64,000 nucleotides of DNA from Marinobacter sp. ANT_B65 (GCF_002407605.1 NZ_NXGV01000006.1:63124-127123), one strand, 5' to 3'. Positions 20,167 to 30,485 are shown, numbered from the stretch's first letter. A program made the numbers and translations. The notes: a model not told the origin generated them from the sequence alone.

Positions 20167-22473
20167 TCAGGAAGCTGCTTGTCCGGCAAGAGCTGCAGAC
20201 GTGGACTTGCCTGGCCGCAGGTAACGACCAAAGCCGGCATTGCGTAAAGAAAGCTCCACACAGCTCTTGATAACATGCGGCGAATCCAGCAAGAGAACAT
20301 CTTTCAGAAGCTTCACAGCCCATTCCCGACTGACGCTGCGAATCACGGACTTCACTTTCGGCAAGCTGGCCGCGTTCATAGACAGTGAGTCATAACCCAT
20401 GGCCATGAGCAGCAATGCGCCACCGGGATCCCCCGCCAACTCACCGCAGATACCCACGGGTTTACCTACAGCGTGGGCATCCTGGGCTATCCGGACAAGT
20501 GCCTGCAACACTGCCGGATGAAAGGAATGATAGAGTTGTGCGACACGGGGGTTGTTGCGATCTACCGCAAGCAGGTACTGGGTCAGATCGTTGGAGCCAA
20601 CCGACAGAAAGTCTACACGGTCAGCCAGCTCACGAATCTGGTAAACCGCGGCTGGTATTTCTACCATTACGCCCACTTTGGGCATACGGATATCATAACC
20701 CTCTTCCCGTACCTCATGGTAAACCCGGTATATGAGATGCAGGGACTCCTCTACCTCTGAGATATTGCTGATCATAGGCAGCATGATCTGAAGATTGTTC
20801 AGGCCTTCGCTTGCCTTGAGCATAGCCCGCACCTGCACCAGAAAGATCTCCGGGTGATCCAGCGTCACCCGGATACCCCTCCAGCCCAAAAACGGATTTT
20901 CTTCCTCTATCGGGAAATACGTCAAAGCTTTGTCACCGCCGATATCCAGAGTACGCATGGTTACCGGGTTAGGCGCAAAGGCTTCCAGCTGTTCACGGTA
21001 ATACTGACGCTGCTCCTGCTCTGAGGGGAAGCGGTCTTTGATCATGAAAGGTACTTCGGTGCGGTAGAGGCCTATACCCTCGGCCCCGTGCGACAGGGAA
21101 CGCACCACATCCGTCATCAGCCCGGTATTGACCAACAAAGGAACCCGATGGCCATCCGTTGTTATACAAGGCTGATCGCGGAGCGCCTCCAACCCACGGT
21201 CAAGCTCATCCTCCTCATCACAGATTTCCTGGAAAAACGCCCGGAGATCCGCAGAAGGAGAAGCAAAAATCTGCCCCTCAAAACCATCCACGATCAACTC
21301 TTTACCATCAAGCTGATTAACCGGAATATCTACCAATCCCATTACTGTGGGCACGCCCATTGCCCGGGCCAGAATAGCAACATGGGAGTTGCTGGAGCCC
21401 TTGACCGAAACCAGGCCTACCAACTGCCCCCGGGGAACCTCGCCGAGCATGGCTGGAGTCAGCTCCTCGCTGACCAGAACTGTACGCTCGGGATAATTCA
21501 GATCCTTTTGCTCACCTTCCTGCAAGTATGAAAGCAGGCGGCGACCAAGGTCTCGAATATCGACCGCTCTTTCCTGGAGGTAGTGATCGTCCATCATTTC
21601 AAAATGACGCACGTAATGCTGGACCACCTGTTTGAGCGCGCCCTGAGCCCATACGCCTTCGCGGATGCGGTTATTAACCTCTCCGGGCAAAGCTCCATCA
21701 CTCAGCATACGCAGATAAACATCGAACAAGGCCAACTCTTCAGGCCGAAGCCGTGAAGTCAGCCGTTTTGCAACCTGTTCAATGTCTTCATAGACCGCCT
21801 GGACAGCTGACCGGAAAAGCTCCAGCTCCTGCTCAATGTCCTCAGCCGGCTTATCAGGAACCACGTCCAGGTCAGCTGCCGGGTAGACCACCACGCCGTG
21901 ACCAATAGCCACGCCAGGTGAGCCTGGCACCCCGTTAAAGCTGACATCACGGGCTTCTTCGCCGGTAATCGAAAGGCCGCTGATTGCTCCCGTCGCCTCA
22001 CTATGCGCAATAACACCGGCAAGCTGGGCAGAAACCGTGACCAGAAAAGCCTCTTCGCCCTCATCGAAGCATCGGGAGCTCTCCCTCTGCTGGACGACAA
22101 GAACACCAAGTACCCGACGATGATGAATAATGGGAACCCCAAGAAACGAGCGGAAACGTTCTTCGCCAGTTTCGGGAAAATAACGATAGCGAGGGTGGGA
22201 CGGAGCATCTTCCAGATTGATTGGTTCTTCCCGGGACCCAACAAGCCCGACCAGCCCTTCTGAGTATGCAAGACTTACTTTGCCTATGGCCTTCAGATAC
22301 AAACCTTCTGTTGCCATCAGAATATAGCGGTTGGAGGCCGGATCCAGCAGGTAAACGGAACAGACCTCGGTCCCCATGGCTTTCTGCACACGCGACACGA
22401 TGATACCCAGTGCCTCATGAAGATCCCGGGCACCGTTTACCTCTTGTACAAGACTTCGCAGAATGCTCAGCAT
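20167..22473 (-). CDS. ptsP: Phosphoenolpyruvate-protein phosphotransferase PtsP (enzyme I-Ntr)
   Basis: PtsP (768 aa) is the first enzyme of the nitrogen-related PTS; it autophosphorylates from PEP and passes phosphate to NPr. An N-terminal GAF sensory domain (about 1-160) is followed by the PTS enzyme I domains. The phosphohistidine site is in GSSNSHVAILARAMG (about 360-374). The PEP-binding TIM-barrel includes GIGLYRTEVPFM, RTLDIGGDKAL and the Cys-containing GICGELAGDPGG. It lies 14 bases after rppH, the usual rppH-ptsP pair of gammaproteobacteria. Confidence 0.96.
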   Translation of the reverse strand: MLSILRSLVQEVNGARDLHEALGIIVSRVQKAMGTEVCSVYLLDPASNRYILMATEGLYLKAIGKVSLAYSEGLVGLVGSREEPINLEDAPSHPRYRYFPETGEERFRSFLGVPIIHHRRVLGVLVVQQRESSRCFDEGEEAFLVTVSAQLAGVIAHSEATGAISGLSITGEEARDVSFNGVPGSPGVAIGHGVVVYPAADLDVVPDKPAEDIEQELELFRSAVQAVYEDIEQVAKRLTSRLRPEELALFDVYLRMLSDGALPGEVNNRIREGVWAQGALKQVVQHYVRHFEMMDDHYLQERAVDIRDLGRRLLSYLQEGEQKDLNYPERTVLVSEELTPAMLGEVPRGQLVGLVSVKGSSNSHVAILARAMGVPTVMGLVDIPVNQLDGKELIVDGFEGQIFASPSADLRAFFQEICDEEDELDRGLEALRDQPCITTDGHRVPLLVNTGLMTDVVRSLSHGAEGIGLYRTEVPFMIKDRFPSEQEQRQYYREQLEAFAPNPVTMRTLDIGGDKALTYFPIEEENPFLGWRGIRVTLDHPEIFLVQVRAMLKASEGLNNLQIMLPMISNISEVEESLHLIYRVYHEVREEGYDIRMPKVGVMVEIPAAVYQIRELADRVDFLSVGSNDLTQYLLAVDRNNPRVAQLYHSFHPAVLQALVRIAQDAHAVGKPVGICGELAGDPGGALLLMAMGYDSLSMNAASLPKVKSVIRSVSREWAVKLLKDVLLLDSPHVIKSCVELSLRNAGFGRYLRPGKSTSAALAGQAAS

Positions 22474-22487
22474 GGGGTGTCAGTCCG

Positions 22488-23018
22488 TCAGTTCGTCTGG
22501 TCCTTTAAACGCCGGTTATGCTCGCCACGATGCCACTGTTCCATGTTATAGAACAGTCGCGGCGCAAGCTCTCTCAGCGCACGTCGATACACTTCGCGCT
22601 TGAAGGAAACCACCTGACCCAACGGATACCAGTAGCTTACCCATTGCCAGCCATCGAACTCCGGTGAATCCGTTCCATCAACGCGTACTTGTGCATCCGG
22701 TGATAACATCCTCAGCAGGAACCATTTCTGTTTTTGGCCAACGCAGATGGGGTGAGAGTTATGCCGTACCATCCGCTTGGGAAGGCGATATCTCAGCCAG
22801 CCCCGGGTACAACTGATGATTTCAACATCGTTGCTGCCCAGGCCAATCTCCTCTCCAAGCTCCCGGTACAGTGCCTCTTCCGGCGATTCTTCATTATTGA
22901 TGCCGCCTTGGGGAAACTGCCAGGAGTCCTGCCCTATTCGCCTTGCCCAGAGAACCTCTCCCTGGTGGTTGGCCAGAATGATTCCGACGTTGGGTCTGAA
23001 ACCGTCTGAATCGATCAC
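22488..23018 (-). CDS. rppH: RNA pyrophosphohydrolase RppH
   Basis: RppH (176 aa) removes pyrophosphate from 5'-triphosphorylated mRNA and thereby triggers RNase E decay. The Nudix box starts at [20 protein letters not shown] (about 38-57) and continues IGL, with all catalytic glutamates. The start is GTG at 23018, supported by an AGAGGA site 7 bases upstream. It is the first gene of the rppH-ptsP unit and is divergent from the HAD phosphatase gene at 23190. Confidence 0.95.
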   Translation of the reverse strand: MIDSDGFRPNVGIILANHQGEVLWARRIGQDSWQFPQGGINNEESPEEALYRELGEEIGLGSNDVEIISCTRGWLRYRLPKRMVRHNSHPICVGQKQKWFLLRMLSPDAQVRVDGTDSPEFDGWQWVSYWYPLGQVVSFKREVYRRALRELAPRLFYNMEQWHRGEHNRRLKDQTN

Positions 23019-23189
23019 GGCACAGTCCTCTTTAATAAGTCGGTTGACCGGTCAGATATTTACCGGTCGGATTTTTCCAAGTTGCGCTCATTCTTACAGA
23101 ATCCCAAGACTTCGGCAAACGCAGCTACGCAGCCACACCCATGATAAGATGCCAGTCTTCCCGAAGTACCCTGTCTCTGGAGGTAACGC

Positions 23190-23846
23190 TTGACGCTCGC
23201 AATTTTTGATCTCGACAATACTCTGCTGGCCGGTGACAGTGATCACGCATGGGGTGAGTTTCTTGTAGAAGAAGGCATCGTGGATGCCGAGACCTACCGC
23301 AAAGCTAACGACCGGTTCTATCAGGAATACCTGAATGGCGAGATGGACATACTGAACTACCTTGGGTTTGCTCTTCAGCCTCTGTCGACCCACGGCATGG
23401 ATGAACTGCTCGAATGGCGCGCTGCCTTCATGGCGAAAAAGGTGCGCCCTATGATGCAACGCAAGGCAAATGAGCTGCTAAACCGGCACAGGGAGCGCGG
23501 CCATACCCTGATGATCATCACGGCCACCAACCGCTTTGTGACCGAGCCTATCGCGGAGGCACTGGGCATCGAACACCTGATTGCCACCGACCCCGAGATG
23601 ATCAATGGGCGCTATACCGGCGCCGTTGCTGGCACGCCCAGCTTCCAGGAGGGCAAGGTCACACGACTGACCGACTGGCTGACGGCACACGGAAAAAGTC
23701 TGGACGGCGCCTGGTTCTATAGTGATTCACACAACGACCTGCCGCTACTGGAAAAAGTGGAAAACCCGATTGCGGTTGATCCGGATCCGAAACTTGAAAA
23801 ACACGCAAAAAAGAAGGGATGGCAGGTTATCAGTCTTCGCGGGTAA
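23190..23846 (+). CDS. HAD-IB family phosphatase (SerB/CicA-like)
   Basis: A 218 aa haloacid-dehalogenase hydrolase of subclass IB. Motif I is FDLDNTLL (6-13, nucleophile Asp8), motif II is in MIITATNRF (Thr) and motif IV is YSDSHNDLPLLE. The start is TTG at 23190, decided by a strong GGAGGT site 5 bases upstream; no ATG or GTG start fits. Family members dephosphorylate small phosphoesters such as phosphoserine; the substrate here cannot be told. It is convergent with the RlmI-type methyltransferase gene. Pseudomonads have a similar gene next to rppH. Confidence 0.85.
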   Translation: MTLAIFDLDNTLLAGDSDHAWGEFLVEEGIVDAETYRKANDRFYQEYLNGEMDILNYLGFALQPLSTHGMDELLEWRAAFMAKKVRPMMQRKANELLNRHRERGHTLMIITATNRFVTEPIAEALGIEHLIATDPEMINGRYTGAVAGTPSFQEGKVTRLTDWLTAHGKSLDGAWFYSDSHNDLPLLEKVENPIAVDPDPKLEKHAKKKGWQVISLRG

Positions 23847-23859
23847 CACTGGCTACAGG

Positions 23860-23888
23860 CAAGCGGGCCGCAAATACAGGCCCGCTTG
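23860..23888. terminator. Convergent hairpin between the HAD and RlmI-type genes
   Basis: A perfect 10-base stem joins 23860-23869 and 23879-23888 around a 9-base loop, placed between two converging genes. T-runs are poor on both sides, so it may be a weak or Rho-assisted terminator. Confidence 0.5.
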
Positions 23889-23891
23889 CTC

Positions 23892-25088
23892 TTACATAAA
23901 GCCGGTCAGCGAACGCACAAAACAGGATTTGATGTAATCCGTTTCAGGAATTCCCGGAATGATCGGGTGATCCGGCGCCTGATGCCCTTGCTCGAGAAGC
24001 TGCACAAAGCGATCAATCTTGCGACCGCTACCCCGAATGATATCAACCAGTTTCTCTTGCGAAAGATGCATGGAACATGATGCAGAAACAAGAATCCCAT
24101 CCCGCTCCAGCAACCGCAACCCAAGCTGATTAAGGCGGGCATACGCTTGTTCACCGGCTTTCTGATCCCGACGGCGCGGGATCAGCGCTGGCGGATCCAG
24201 CACAACAATATCGTACTTCTCCTTTTCGTCCGCCAGCGCCTTCAGCGCCTCGAACGCATCGCCCTCAACGGTTTCGACATTATCCAGGCCATTTAGCCTG
24301 GCATTATGGTGCACAGAGTCAATTGCACCTGAAGAACTGTCCACACAGGTAACCTGAGTCGCGCCCGCACATGCAGCCTGAATACCCCAGCCACCGACAT
24401 AGCTGAACACATCCAGCACCCGCTTACCCGGCGCATAAGCCTGCAGGCGCTGCCGATTCATACGGTGATCATAAAACCAGCCGGTTTTCTGGCCACCCTC
24501 AAGAGGCACCTCAAAACGAACACCATTTTCTTCCACCTCAAGCAGCAGCGCCTCGGGGCCGTGAGCCTGCTCAACGTACGAGCCCAAACCTTCAACACTC
24601 CGCATCTTGCCATCGTTTTTCAGGATAATGGCCTTGGGATGCGCCAGCCGCTGAATCGCCCGGACTATTGCCTCTTTCATTTGTTCCATACCAGCGGTGG
24701 AGATCTGTACCACAACGGTATCGCCAAACCGGTCCACTACCAGCCCTGATAGTCCGTCACTGTCTCCAAACACCCAGCGATAAAACGGCTTATCGAAAAG
24801 CCTCTCCCGCAGTACCAGCGCCGTTTCCATCCTCTGGGTTAACCGGTTGGGAGTCATACCCTGCGCCGGATCACGACTAATCAAACGACCACAGATAAGT
24901 GCATGCGGGTTAACGAATACAACACCAAGCGGTTTGTCATTGGAGGCGCGCAGCTCTGCCTGAGTACCGGCTTCAAACCCTGCCAACGGTGAGCGCTGGA
25001 TATCAACTTCATTGCTGTAAACCCACAGATGGCCTGCCCGGAGCCTGCGCTCCGCGCCTTTGCGTAAATATAAAACCGGGAAATTCAT
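23892..25088 (-). CDS. rlmI: PUA-domain rRNA (cytosine-C5) methyltransferase, RlmI type
   Basis: A 398 aa SAM-dependent methyltransferase. The N-terminal PUA domain starts with LRKGAERRLRAGHLWVYSNE (about 8-27). A middle EEHEE-like region follows, then a Rossmann domain with VLDVFSYVGGWGIQA (SAM site, about 222-236). VLDPPALIPR and the catalytic-Cys loop SASCSMHLS come next. In E. coli, RlmI makes m5C1962 in 23S rRNA. The start at 25088 follows AGGTGG; a GTG three codons upstream is less likely. It lies downstream of gcvH on the same strand, separated by a large palindrome. Confidence 0.86.
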   Translation of the reverse strand: MNFPVLYLRKGAERRLRAGHLWVYSNEVDIQRSPLAGFEAGTQAELRASNDKPLGVVFVNPHALICGRLISRDPAQGMTPNRLTQRMETALVLRERLFDKPFYRWVFGDSDGLSGLVVDRFGDTVVVQISTAGMEQMKEAIVRAIQRLAHPKAIILKNDGKMRSVEGLGSYVEQAHGPEALLLEVEENGVRFEVPLEGGQKTGWFYDHRMNRQRLQAYAPGKRVLDVFSYVGGWGIQAACAGATQVTCVDSSSGAIDSVHHNARLNGLDNVETVEGDAFEALKALADEKEKYDIVVLDPPALIPRRRDQKAGEQAYARLNQLGLRLLERDGILVSASCSMHLSQEKLVDIIRGSGRKIDRFVQLLEQGHQAPDHPIIPGIPETDYIKSCFVRSLTGFM

Positions 25089-25172
25089 TGCGACCACCTA
25101 GGAAAGAAATTCAGGGCGGGGATTATACATGAAGGGAATGCCGGCGCACCTGAGCTGAGAGTATGGAACCGT

Positions 25173-25255
25173 CGGGCACAGCTTTCCAAAACACGCTCCT
25201 TGCGGCACATCCATGTGGCGCTTGGGCTCCGCACAGTTTTGGAAAGCTGTGCCCG
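25173..25255. repeat. Large interrupted palindrome with perfect 20-bp arms
   Basis: Arms at 25173-25192 and 25236-25255 are exact reverse complements (core GGGCACAGCTTTCCAAAAC). They enclose 43 bases that hold a second small hairpin, CACAT-CC-ATGTG (25206-25217). It lies between gcvH and the RlmI-type gene, both on the minus strand. There is no U-run after either arm, so it does not look like a simple intrinsic terminator. Size and structure fit a REP- or MITE-like intergenic element, but no second copy is apparent in this window. Confidence 0.75.
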
Positions 25256-25271
25256 GCGGCCCCTGATCGAC

Positions 25272-25664
25272 TTACTCGGCGGCCGCTACATGCTCCGCAT
25301 AAGCCACGGCATCCATCAGGCCATCAATCTCACCTTCATCAGCCAGCTTTACTTTAAACAACCAGCCGTCGCCGTATGGGTCTTCGTTGACCTTTTCCGG
25401 CTCGTCTTCAAGAGCTTCATTAATCTCGAGGACCTCCCCCGTTACCGGACTGAACACATCGGAGGCCGATTTAACCGACTCAGCAACACCTGCCTCCTCG
25501 CCACCGGTAACCATTTCCCCTACTTCGGGAACGCCGATATACACCACATCGCCCAACTGCTCCTGGGCAAAGTCAGTAATGCCGATAGCCGCAGTGCCAT
25601 CAGCGTGCACGCGCACCCACTGGTGCGTTTCAATGTACTTGAGATCAGAAGGGATTTCGCTCAT
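25272..25664 (-). CDS. gcvH: Glycine cleavage system H protein
   Basis: GcvH (130 aa) carries the lipoyl arm that shuttles aminomethyl groups between the glycine cleavage enzymes. The lipoylated Lys is in GVAESVKSASD (about 59-69), and the rest of the sequence is typical. The start at 25664 gives MSEIPSDLKYIETHQWV and follows an AGGA site; an upstream Met is not conserved in type. gcvT and gcvP are not adjacent, so this is an orphan or separated copy. Confidence 0.95.
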   Translation of the reverse strand: MSEIPSDLKYIETHQWVRVHADGTAAIGITDFAQEQLGDVVYIGVPEVGEMVTGGEEAGVAESVKSASDVFSPVTGEVLEINEALEDEPEKVNEDPYGDGWLFKVKLADEGEIDGLMDAVAYAEHVAAAE

Positions 25665-25708
25665 AAGGGTAATTCCTGACAAATTTTTGCGCAGTGTAAC
25701 TGAAGAGA

Positions 25709-26599
25709 TTAGCGCCAGCGAACTTCTCGTGCCAGCTTCATAAACGAATCCATATATTCTACCCCCACCTCGCGCTCGCGACGGCCCAGAAAAATCTGTT
25801 TGGAAACACCGTCTTTCCCCAGTTTTACAGGCACAAGGGCCAACCGCTCACTGTATTCCGTCACCAGCCAGCGGGGCAGCGCCGCGACTCCGCGGCCAGC
25901 AGCAACCATTTGCAGCATGATATCCGTGGTCTCGATAGTTTTATGCCGGGCCGGGCGCATATTTGCCGGAACCAGCAAGTGATTGAATACATCCAGCCGC
26001 TCAATTGCCACGGGGTAAGTAATCAGGGTTTCCCGCTCCAGATCCCCTGCCTCGGCCCAAAGCTTCCCCGCCAGACGATGATCCGCCGCAACTACCAGCA
26101 CCTGCTCATAGTCAAACACTGGTTCAAACACCAGACCAGGCCGGTGCAGCGGGTCAGGGGTTACCAGTATGTCGATATCATGTCCAAACAGCGCACCGAT
26201 ACCACCAAACTGGAACTTCTGTTTCACGTCTACATCTACCGACGGCCACTGTTCAAGATAGGGGCCAACGACCTTCAACAGCCATTGATAACATGGGTGG
26301 CACTCCATTCCGATACGTAAAGTGCCTGCCTGCCCTCTGGAAAACTGGTCAATCAGCATTTCCGCATGTTCAAACTGCGGTAGCAGGCGATTTGCCAAAG
26401 CCAACAGGTGGTTGCCGGCTTGAGTAAGCCGAAGCTGCCGCCCTTCTCTCAACCAGAGAGGCGTCCCAAGCTGCTGCTCCAGTTTGCGAACCGAGTGGCT
26501 GAGCGCCGACTGAGTAAGGTGAAGGCGTTGGGCTGCTGCCGTCAGCGAACCTTCTGCCTCCACGGCCCGGAGAACTTCCAGATGACTACGCTCAATCAT
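25709..26599 (-). CDS. metR: LysR-type regulator MetR of methionine synthesis
   Basis: A 296 aa LysR-family regulator. The winged helix-turn-helix is at about 2-60 (GSLTAAAQRLHLTQSALSHS), followed by a linker helix and a periplasmic-binding-like effector domain with GMECHPCYQWLLKVV. This segment is characteristic of MetR proteins, which respond to homocysteine. It is divergent from metE, the classical metR-metE arrangement. The start at 26599 matches the usual MIERSHLEVL N-terminus; in-frame Met codons a few residues upstream lack support, and no start here has a strong ribosome site. Confidence 0.92.
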   Translation of the reverse strand: MIERSHLEVLRAVEAEGSLTAAAQRLHLTQSALSHSVRKLEQQLGTPLWLREGRQLRLTQAGNHLLALANRLLPQFEHAEMLIDQFSRGQAGTLRIGMECHPCYQWLLKVVGPYLEQWPSVDVDVKQKFQFGGIGALFGHDIDILVTPDPLHRPGLVFEPVFDYEQVLVVAADHRLAGKLWAEAGDLERETLITYPVAIERLDVFNHLLVPANMRPARHKTIETTDIMLQMVAAGRGVAALPRWLVTEYSERLALVPVKLGKDGVSKQIFLGRREREVGVEYMDSFMKLAREVRWR

Positions 26600-26631
26600 G
26601 CGACGACCCATGAACAAAATTAATGGAACCC

Positions 26632-26654
26632 TGAAATAATACCATTATTTTTCA
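26632..26654. promoter_or_regulatory. Candidate MetR operator between metR and metE
   Basis: A dyad AAATAAT-ACC-ATTATTT (26634-26650) lies between outer TGAA (26632) and TTCA (ends 26654) half-sites. MetR sites are described as TGAA/TTCA dyads. The spacing here is wider than the classical short form, so this is a candidate only. Confidence 0.4.
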
Positions 26655-26721
26655 TGCACCCATAAAGCTAATCTGACCGCTCTTCCAAACGACAAACAAA
26701 ATGCAGAATCAGGAGTATCGG

Positions 26722-29043
26722 ATGACCACAACCCACAGCCTGGGCTACCCGCGCATCGGCGCCCGCCGGGAACTCAAGTTTGCCCTGGAAGCCCTCTGGA
26801 ACGGAAACTCCAGTGAAGACACGCTGTACGAAACTGCCGCCGAACTACGCAAGCAGAACTGGCAGGAACAGGCGAGCCTGACCTTCGCTCCGGTGGGCGA
26901 ATTTTCCCTGTACGATCAGGTACTGGATATGAGCGCCACACTCGGAAATCTGCCGGCACGGGCCAGCACCCGTGAAGGCTCTGTACTGGATCAGTATTTT
27001 CGTGTCGCCCGAGGCCGCTCCCCCAACGACAGCGCCTGCTGCAGTGTACATGCAGGTGAAATGACCAAATGGTTTGACACAAATTATCATTATATCGTGC
27101 CGGAATTCACTGCTGACACTAGCTTTAACCTGAATGCCGAGCGCCTTCTGGAACAGTTTGCCGAGGCTTGCGCACAAAGTGTGAACGGCAAACCAGTCAT
27201 CATCGGCCCGGTAACCTATCTCTGGCTCGGCAAGGCAAAAGATGGCTCAAACCCGCTTGACCTCCTGCCAGCATTGTTACCTGTATACAGCGAGTTACTG
27301 GAAAAACTCGCTGCCGCCGGAGCGGAGTGGGTTCAGATCGACGAACCCGCGCTCGTCACAGAGCTGGACGCTGACTGGCGCCATGCGTTTGTACTTGCTT
27401 ACCACGAACTGAAAACGGCGCCTGTGAAGCTGCTGCTGACAACCTACTTTGGTGAATTGCGGGAGAACCTTCAACTTGCCTGCGAGTTGCCGGTGGCAGG
27501 ACTTCATCTCGACGCCGTCAGCGCCCCCGTGGAAGTTCCACGACTGGCCGACTGGCTGCCAGCCCACAAGATTCTGTCTCTGGGCGTTATCAACGGGCGC
27601 AACATATGGAAAACGGACCTGAACGCTGCGCTCGATTGGCTGGAGCCGATAGCGCAAAAGCTCGGCGACCGCCTGTGGCTCGCGCCCTCCTGCTCACTCT
27701 TGCACGTTCCGGTTGACCTTGAAAGTGAGACCACTCTGGACCCGGAAGTCCGAAACTGGCTGGCATTCGCACGGCAGAAACTGCAGGAATTAAGCACGTT
27801 GGCGACGGCTCTGAACGAGGGACGGGAAGCCGTTGCTCAAGAGCTGACAGACAACCAGTGTGCGGTAGACAGCCGCCGCACATCTTCCCGGGTCCATAAC
27901 CCGGCGGTTGCACAGGCCTTGTCATCCATCACTCCGGAACACGGTGAACGCAAGAGCCCCTTCAGTACCCGGTCCAGACTGCAGCACGAGAGGTTCCGGC
28001 TTCCCGACTATCCTACAACCACCATTGGCTCCTTCCCGCAAACGCCGGAAATACGCAAGGTTCGCAATGAATTCCGCCAGGGAAAACTGAGCCAGCAGGA
28101 CTATGCAGCGAGGATTCGTGAAGAAATTGCTTACTGTGTGGAACAACAGGAGGCACTTGATCTGGATGTACTGGTACACGGCGAAGCAGAACGCAACGAT
28201 ATGGTGGAGTATTTCGGCGAGCAGCTCGAAGGCTACGTGTTCAGTCGCTTCGGCTGGGTTCAGTCCTATGGCTCAAGGTGCGTGAAGCCCCCCATTCTGT
28301 TCGGTGACATCACTCGCCCCAACCCCATGACAGTGGACTGGACCAGATTCGCCCAGTCACTAACGGAAAAACCGATGAAAGGCATGTTGACAGGCCCTGT
28401 AACCATCCTGAACTGGTCTTTTGTACGTGACGACCAGCCGCGCAGGGATACCTGCCTGCAGTTGGCTCTGGCCGTGCGTGAAGAAGTGCAGGACCTGGAA
28501 AAAGCCGGCGTTGGCATCATTCAGATTGATGAAGCAGCCCTGCGTGAAGGCTTGCCTCTGCGCCAGTCAGACTGGAACAGCTACCTGGAATGGGCTATCG
28601 AAGCCTTCCGGATATGCGCCAACGGCGTAGAGGACGACACACAAATCCATACCCACATGTGCTATTCAGAGTTCAACGACATCATTGGAGCAATTGCCCG
28701 CATGGATGCTGACGTGATCACCATTGAAACGTCCCGGTCGGCCATGGAACTGCTTGATGCGTTCAAGGGTTTCGAGTATCCCAACGATATTGGTCCAGGA
28801 GTCTATGACATCCACTCACCAAACATTCCAACAATAGAACAGGTGACGGATTTGATGAACAAGGCAGCAGAAAGAATTCCGGCAGACCGCCTGTGGGTCA
28901 ATCCAGACTGCGGCCTGAAAACCCGACGCTGGGAGGAAGTGATACCAGCACTCGAAGCCATGGTTTCTGCCGCCAGGGAACTGCGGGCGCAAAAACAGAA
29001 GAGCGCGACTCCAGACCGGGAACTGGCCGCAGAGGCTCAGTAA
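26722..29043 (+). CDS. metE: Cobalamin-independent methionine synthase
   Basis: MetE (773 aa) transfers the methyl group of 5-methyltetrahydropteroyl-triglutamate to homocysteine. The start ATG 26722 follows AGGAG by 6 bases and gives [19 protein letters not shown]; an upstream in-frame ATG at 26701 would overlap that site. Two barrel halves are evident. The zinc/homocysteine ligands are His and Cys in [10 protein letters not shown], Glu in [12 protein letters not shown] and Cys in [13 protein letters not shown]. It is divergent from metR. Its end overlaps the convergent cpdA gene by 7 bases. Confidence 0.97.
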   Translation: MTTTHSLGYPRIGARRELKFALEALWNGNSSEDTLYETAAELRKQNWQEQASLTFAPVGEFSLYDQVLDMSATLGNLPARASTREGSVLDQYFRVARGRSPNDSACCSVHAGEMTKWFDTNYHYIVPEFTADTSFNLNAERLLEQFAEACAQSVNGKPVIIGPVTYLWLGKAKDGSNPLDLLPALLPVYSELLEKLAAAGAEWVQIDEPALVTELDADWRHAFVLAYHELKTAPVKLLLTTYFGELRENLQLACELPVAGLHLDAVSAPVEVPRLADWLPAHKILSLGVINGRNIWKTDLNAALDWLEPIAQKLGDRLWLAPSCSLLHVPVDLESETTLDPEVRNWLAFARQKLQELSTLATALNEGREAVAQELTDNQCAVDSRRTSSRVHNPAVAQALSSITPEHGERKSPFSTRSRLQHERFRLPDYPTTTIGSFPQTPEIRKVRNEFRQGKLSQQDYAARIREEIAYCVEQQEALDLDVLVHGEAERNDMVEYFGEQLEGYVFSRFGWVQSYGSRCVKPPILFGDITRPNPMTVDWTRFAQSLTEKPMKGMLTGPVTILNWSFVRDDQPRRDTCLQLALAVREEVQDLEKAGVGIIQIDEAALREGLPLRQSDWNSYLEWAIEAFRICANGVEDDTQIHTHMCYSEFNDIIGAIARMDADVITIETSRSAMELLDAFKGFEYPNDIGPGVYDIHSPNIPTIEQVTDLMNKAAERIPADRLWVNPDCGLKTRRWEEVIPALEAMVSAARELRAQKQKSATPDRELAAEAQ

Positions 29044-29843
29044 CCGGAACTGGTCTGATCCAGCTCGAACTGGAAATCCAGGGCCCGGCACACTTCAGAA
29101 GTGAAGCTGCCGGACGCCTGGAGTTCAAACCAGCGATACCCTGGCGCCAGATTTTCCACGGAAAACTTGCGAGAACCAGAGGTAAACTGAATACAAGTGG
29201 AAGGCGTCGCCAGCAGTTGTACGCCATTTCGCTGCTTCTCATGAGCCTGGTGAATATGCCCCCACAACACCACTTTCACTTGAGGAAAACGATCAATTAT
29301 CCGCCAGAAATCCTCACGATTCCTGAGACCTATATCTCTCATCCAGTCAGCACTGATATCAACCGGATGGTGGTGTAACGTAACAAGAGCGGGCAAATTC
29401 GGATATTGCTCCAGCACTCCGGCAAGAAACTCCAGCTCCGACTGAGCAAGCTCCCCGAATACTTTCCCGGGCACAGAAGAATTCAGAAGGATAAACTGCC
29501 AGCCGCCCTCAACAATGTGCCTGCGATCTGAACCATAGAGTGCGGCAATTTCAGCCAGCCGCCCGACCTGATCATGATTCCCGGCAATCCAGGCCGATCC
29601 TGCGCTGAAAGCACGAAGACGATCACCAAAAACACGATAGGCTTCTTCCGAACCGTCCTGGGCGATATCACCTGTGGCGAGAATCAGATCCGGCTGCCCG
29701 CGAGACTTGATCACATCTGCAATAACGGCATCGAGACTGTCACGGGTATTTACACCCAGCAACGCGCCATCCTCGCTGGCCATCAGGTGCGGATCGGTCA
29801 ACTGCAGCACCCGAAATGGCCGGGCTGTTTCCTTTGAAGTCAT
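29037..29843 (-). CDS. cpdA: 3',5'-cyclic-AMP phosphodiesterase CpdA
   Basis: This class III metallophosphoesterase (268 aa) hydrolyses cAMP. Metal-binding motifs in order are LTDPHL (D-x-H), ATGDIAQDG (GDxxxD), GNHD in IAGNHDQ, LHHHPVD and GHIHQAH. The context nudF-yqiB-cpdA next to tolC matches E. coli. The preceding 160 bases separate it from the yqiB-like gene with no gene between. Confidence 0.9.
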   Translation of the reverse strand: MTSKETARPFRVLQLTDPHLMASEDGALLGVNTRDSLDAVIADVIKSRGQPDLILATGDIAQDGSEEAYRVFGDRLRAFSAGSAWIAGNHDQVGRLAEIAALYGSDRRHIVEGGWQFILLNSSVPGKVFGELAQSELEFLAGVLEQYPNLPALVTLHHHPVDISADWMRDIGLRNREDFWRIIDRFPQVKVVLWGHIHQAHEKQRNGVQLLATPSTCIQFTSGSRKFSVENLAPGYRWFELQASGSFTSEVCRALDFQFELDQTSSGY

Positions 29844-30003
29844 GATGCTCTTGTTTTACCCGTTGCCATCACTCGAGAAACTCAATTAGATGATTTCAGC
29901 ACCAGTGTACGTTGTCAGCTACCGGATCTATTGCTCACCTTTGCAACCGGCGTCACATTCTGACCAACTGACGGGAGAAATATTGCATCATTTAACAAAT
30001 TGG

Positions 30004-30471
30004 CTAATTTTTTTCGCCGGCTATCCAGGCAGCATGCTCAAGAGGCAGGTGGCCAAATTTCAGGCAGTACTCGAGCCAGTCGGCAAGAAACCCGTTAACC
30101 TGAACTTTTTCATCCGGGTGGTGCATGAAGCGATTGGGGTAATCGTTGGTCGGCGCGATTTGCCGGTCCCGATAGCAGCTGATGACTTCCGCCATGAGTG
30201 CATCGTGGTATACCCGAACAGTCATCTGCGGGTTATTGAGCCAGCGACCGTTATTGTGAATCTGCTCGAGCAGAAGGGTGTCAGTAAAACGGGCAGTCTG
30301 CAGCACTTGAATCCGCACGCGGCCCAGGTACTCATTCTCCCGATGCAGCTCTATTTCGAACACAGGCTGCCCATCAACCCTGAGCTGGCGCAATCTGCGA
30401 AGTCGCTGATAGTTGCCCTCGCACAGGGCTCCGAGTTGGCGCAAATCCGGAACATAGCGCCTGGGTTTCAT
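30004..30471 (-). CDS. yqiB: YqiB-like DUF1249 protein
   Basis: A 155 aa protein of the DUF1249 family; function unknown. Conserved blocks are MTVRVYHDALMAEV, DYPNRFMHHPDEKVQ and NGFLADWLEYCLKFGH. The start at 30471 (MKPRRYVPDL) was chosen because it aligns with the E. coli YqiB N-terminus. An upstream ATG at 30486 overlapping the nudF stop as TGATG is also possible and would add five residues. It is encoded between nudF and cpdA as in E. coli. Confidence 0.85.
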   Translation of the reverse strand: MKPRRYVPDLRQLGALCEGNYQRLRRLRQLRVDGQPVFEIELHRENEYLGRVRIQVLQTARFTDTLLLEQIHNNGRWLNNPQMTVRVYHDALMAEVISCYRDRQIAPTNDYPNRFMHHPDEKVQVNGFLADWLEYCLKFGHLPLEHAAWIAGEKN

Positions 30472-30485
30472 TGCCCAGTCACCCA

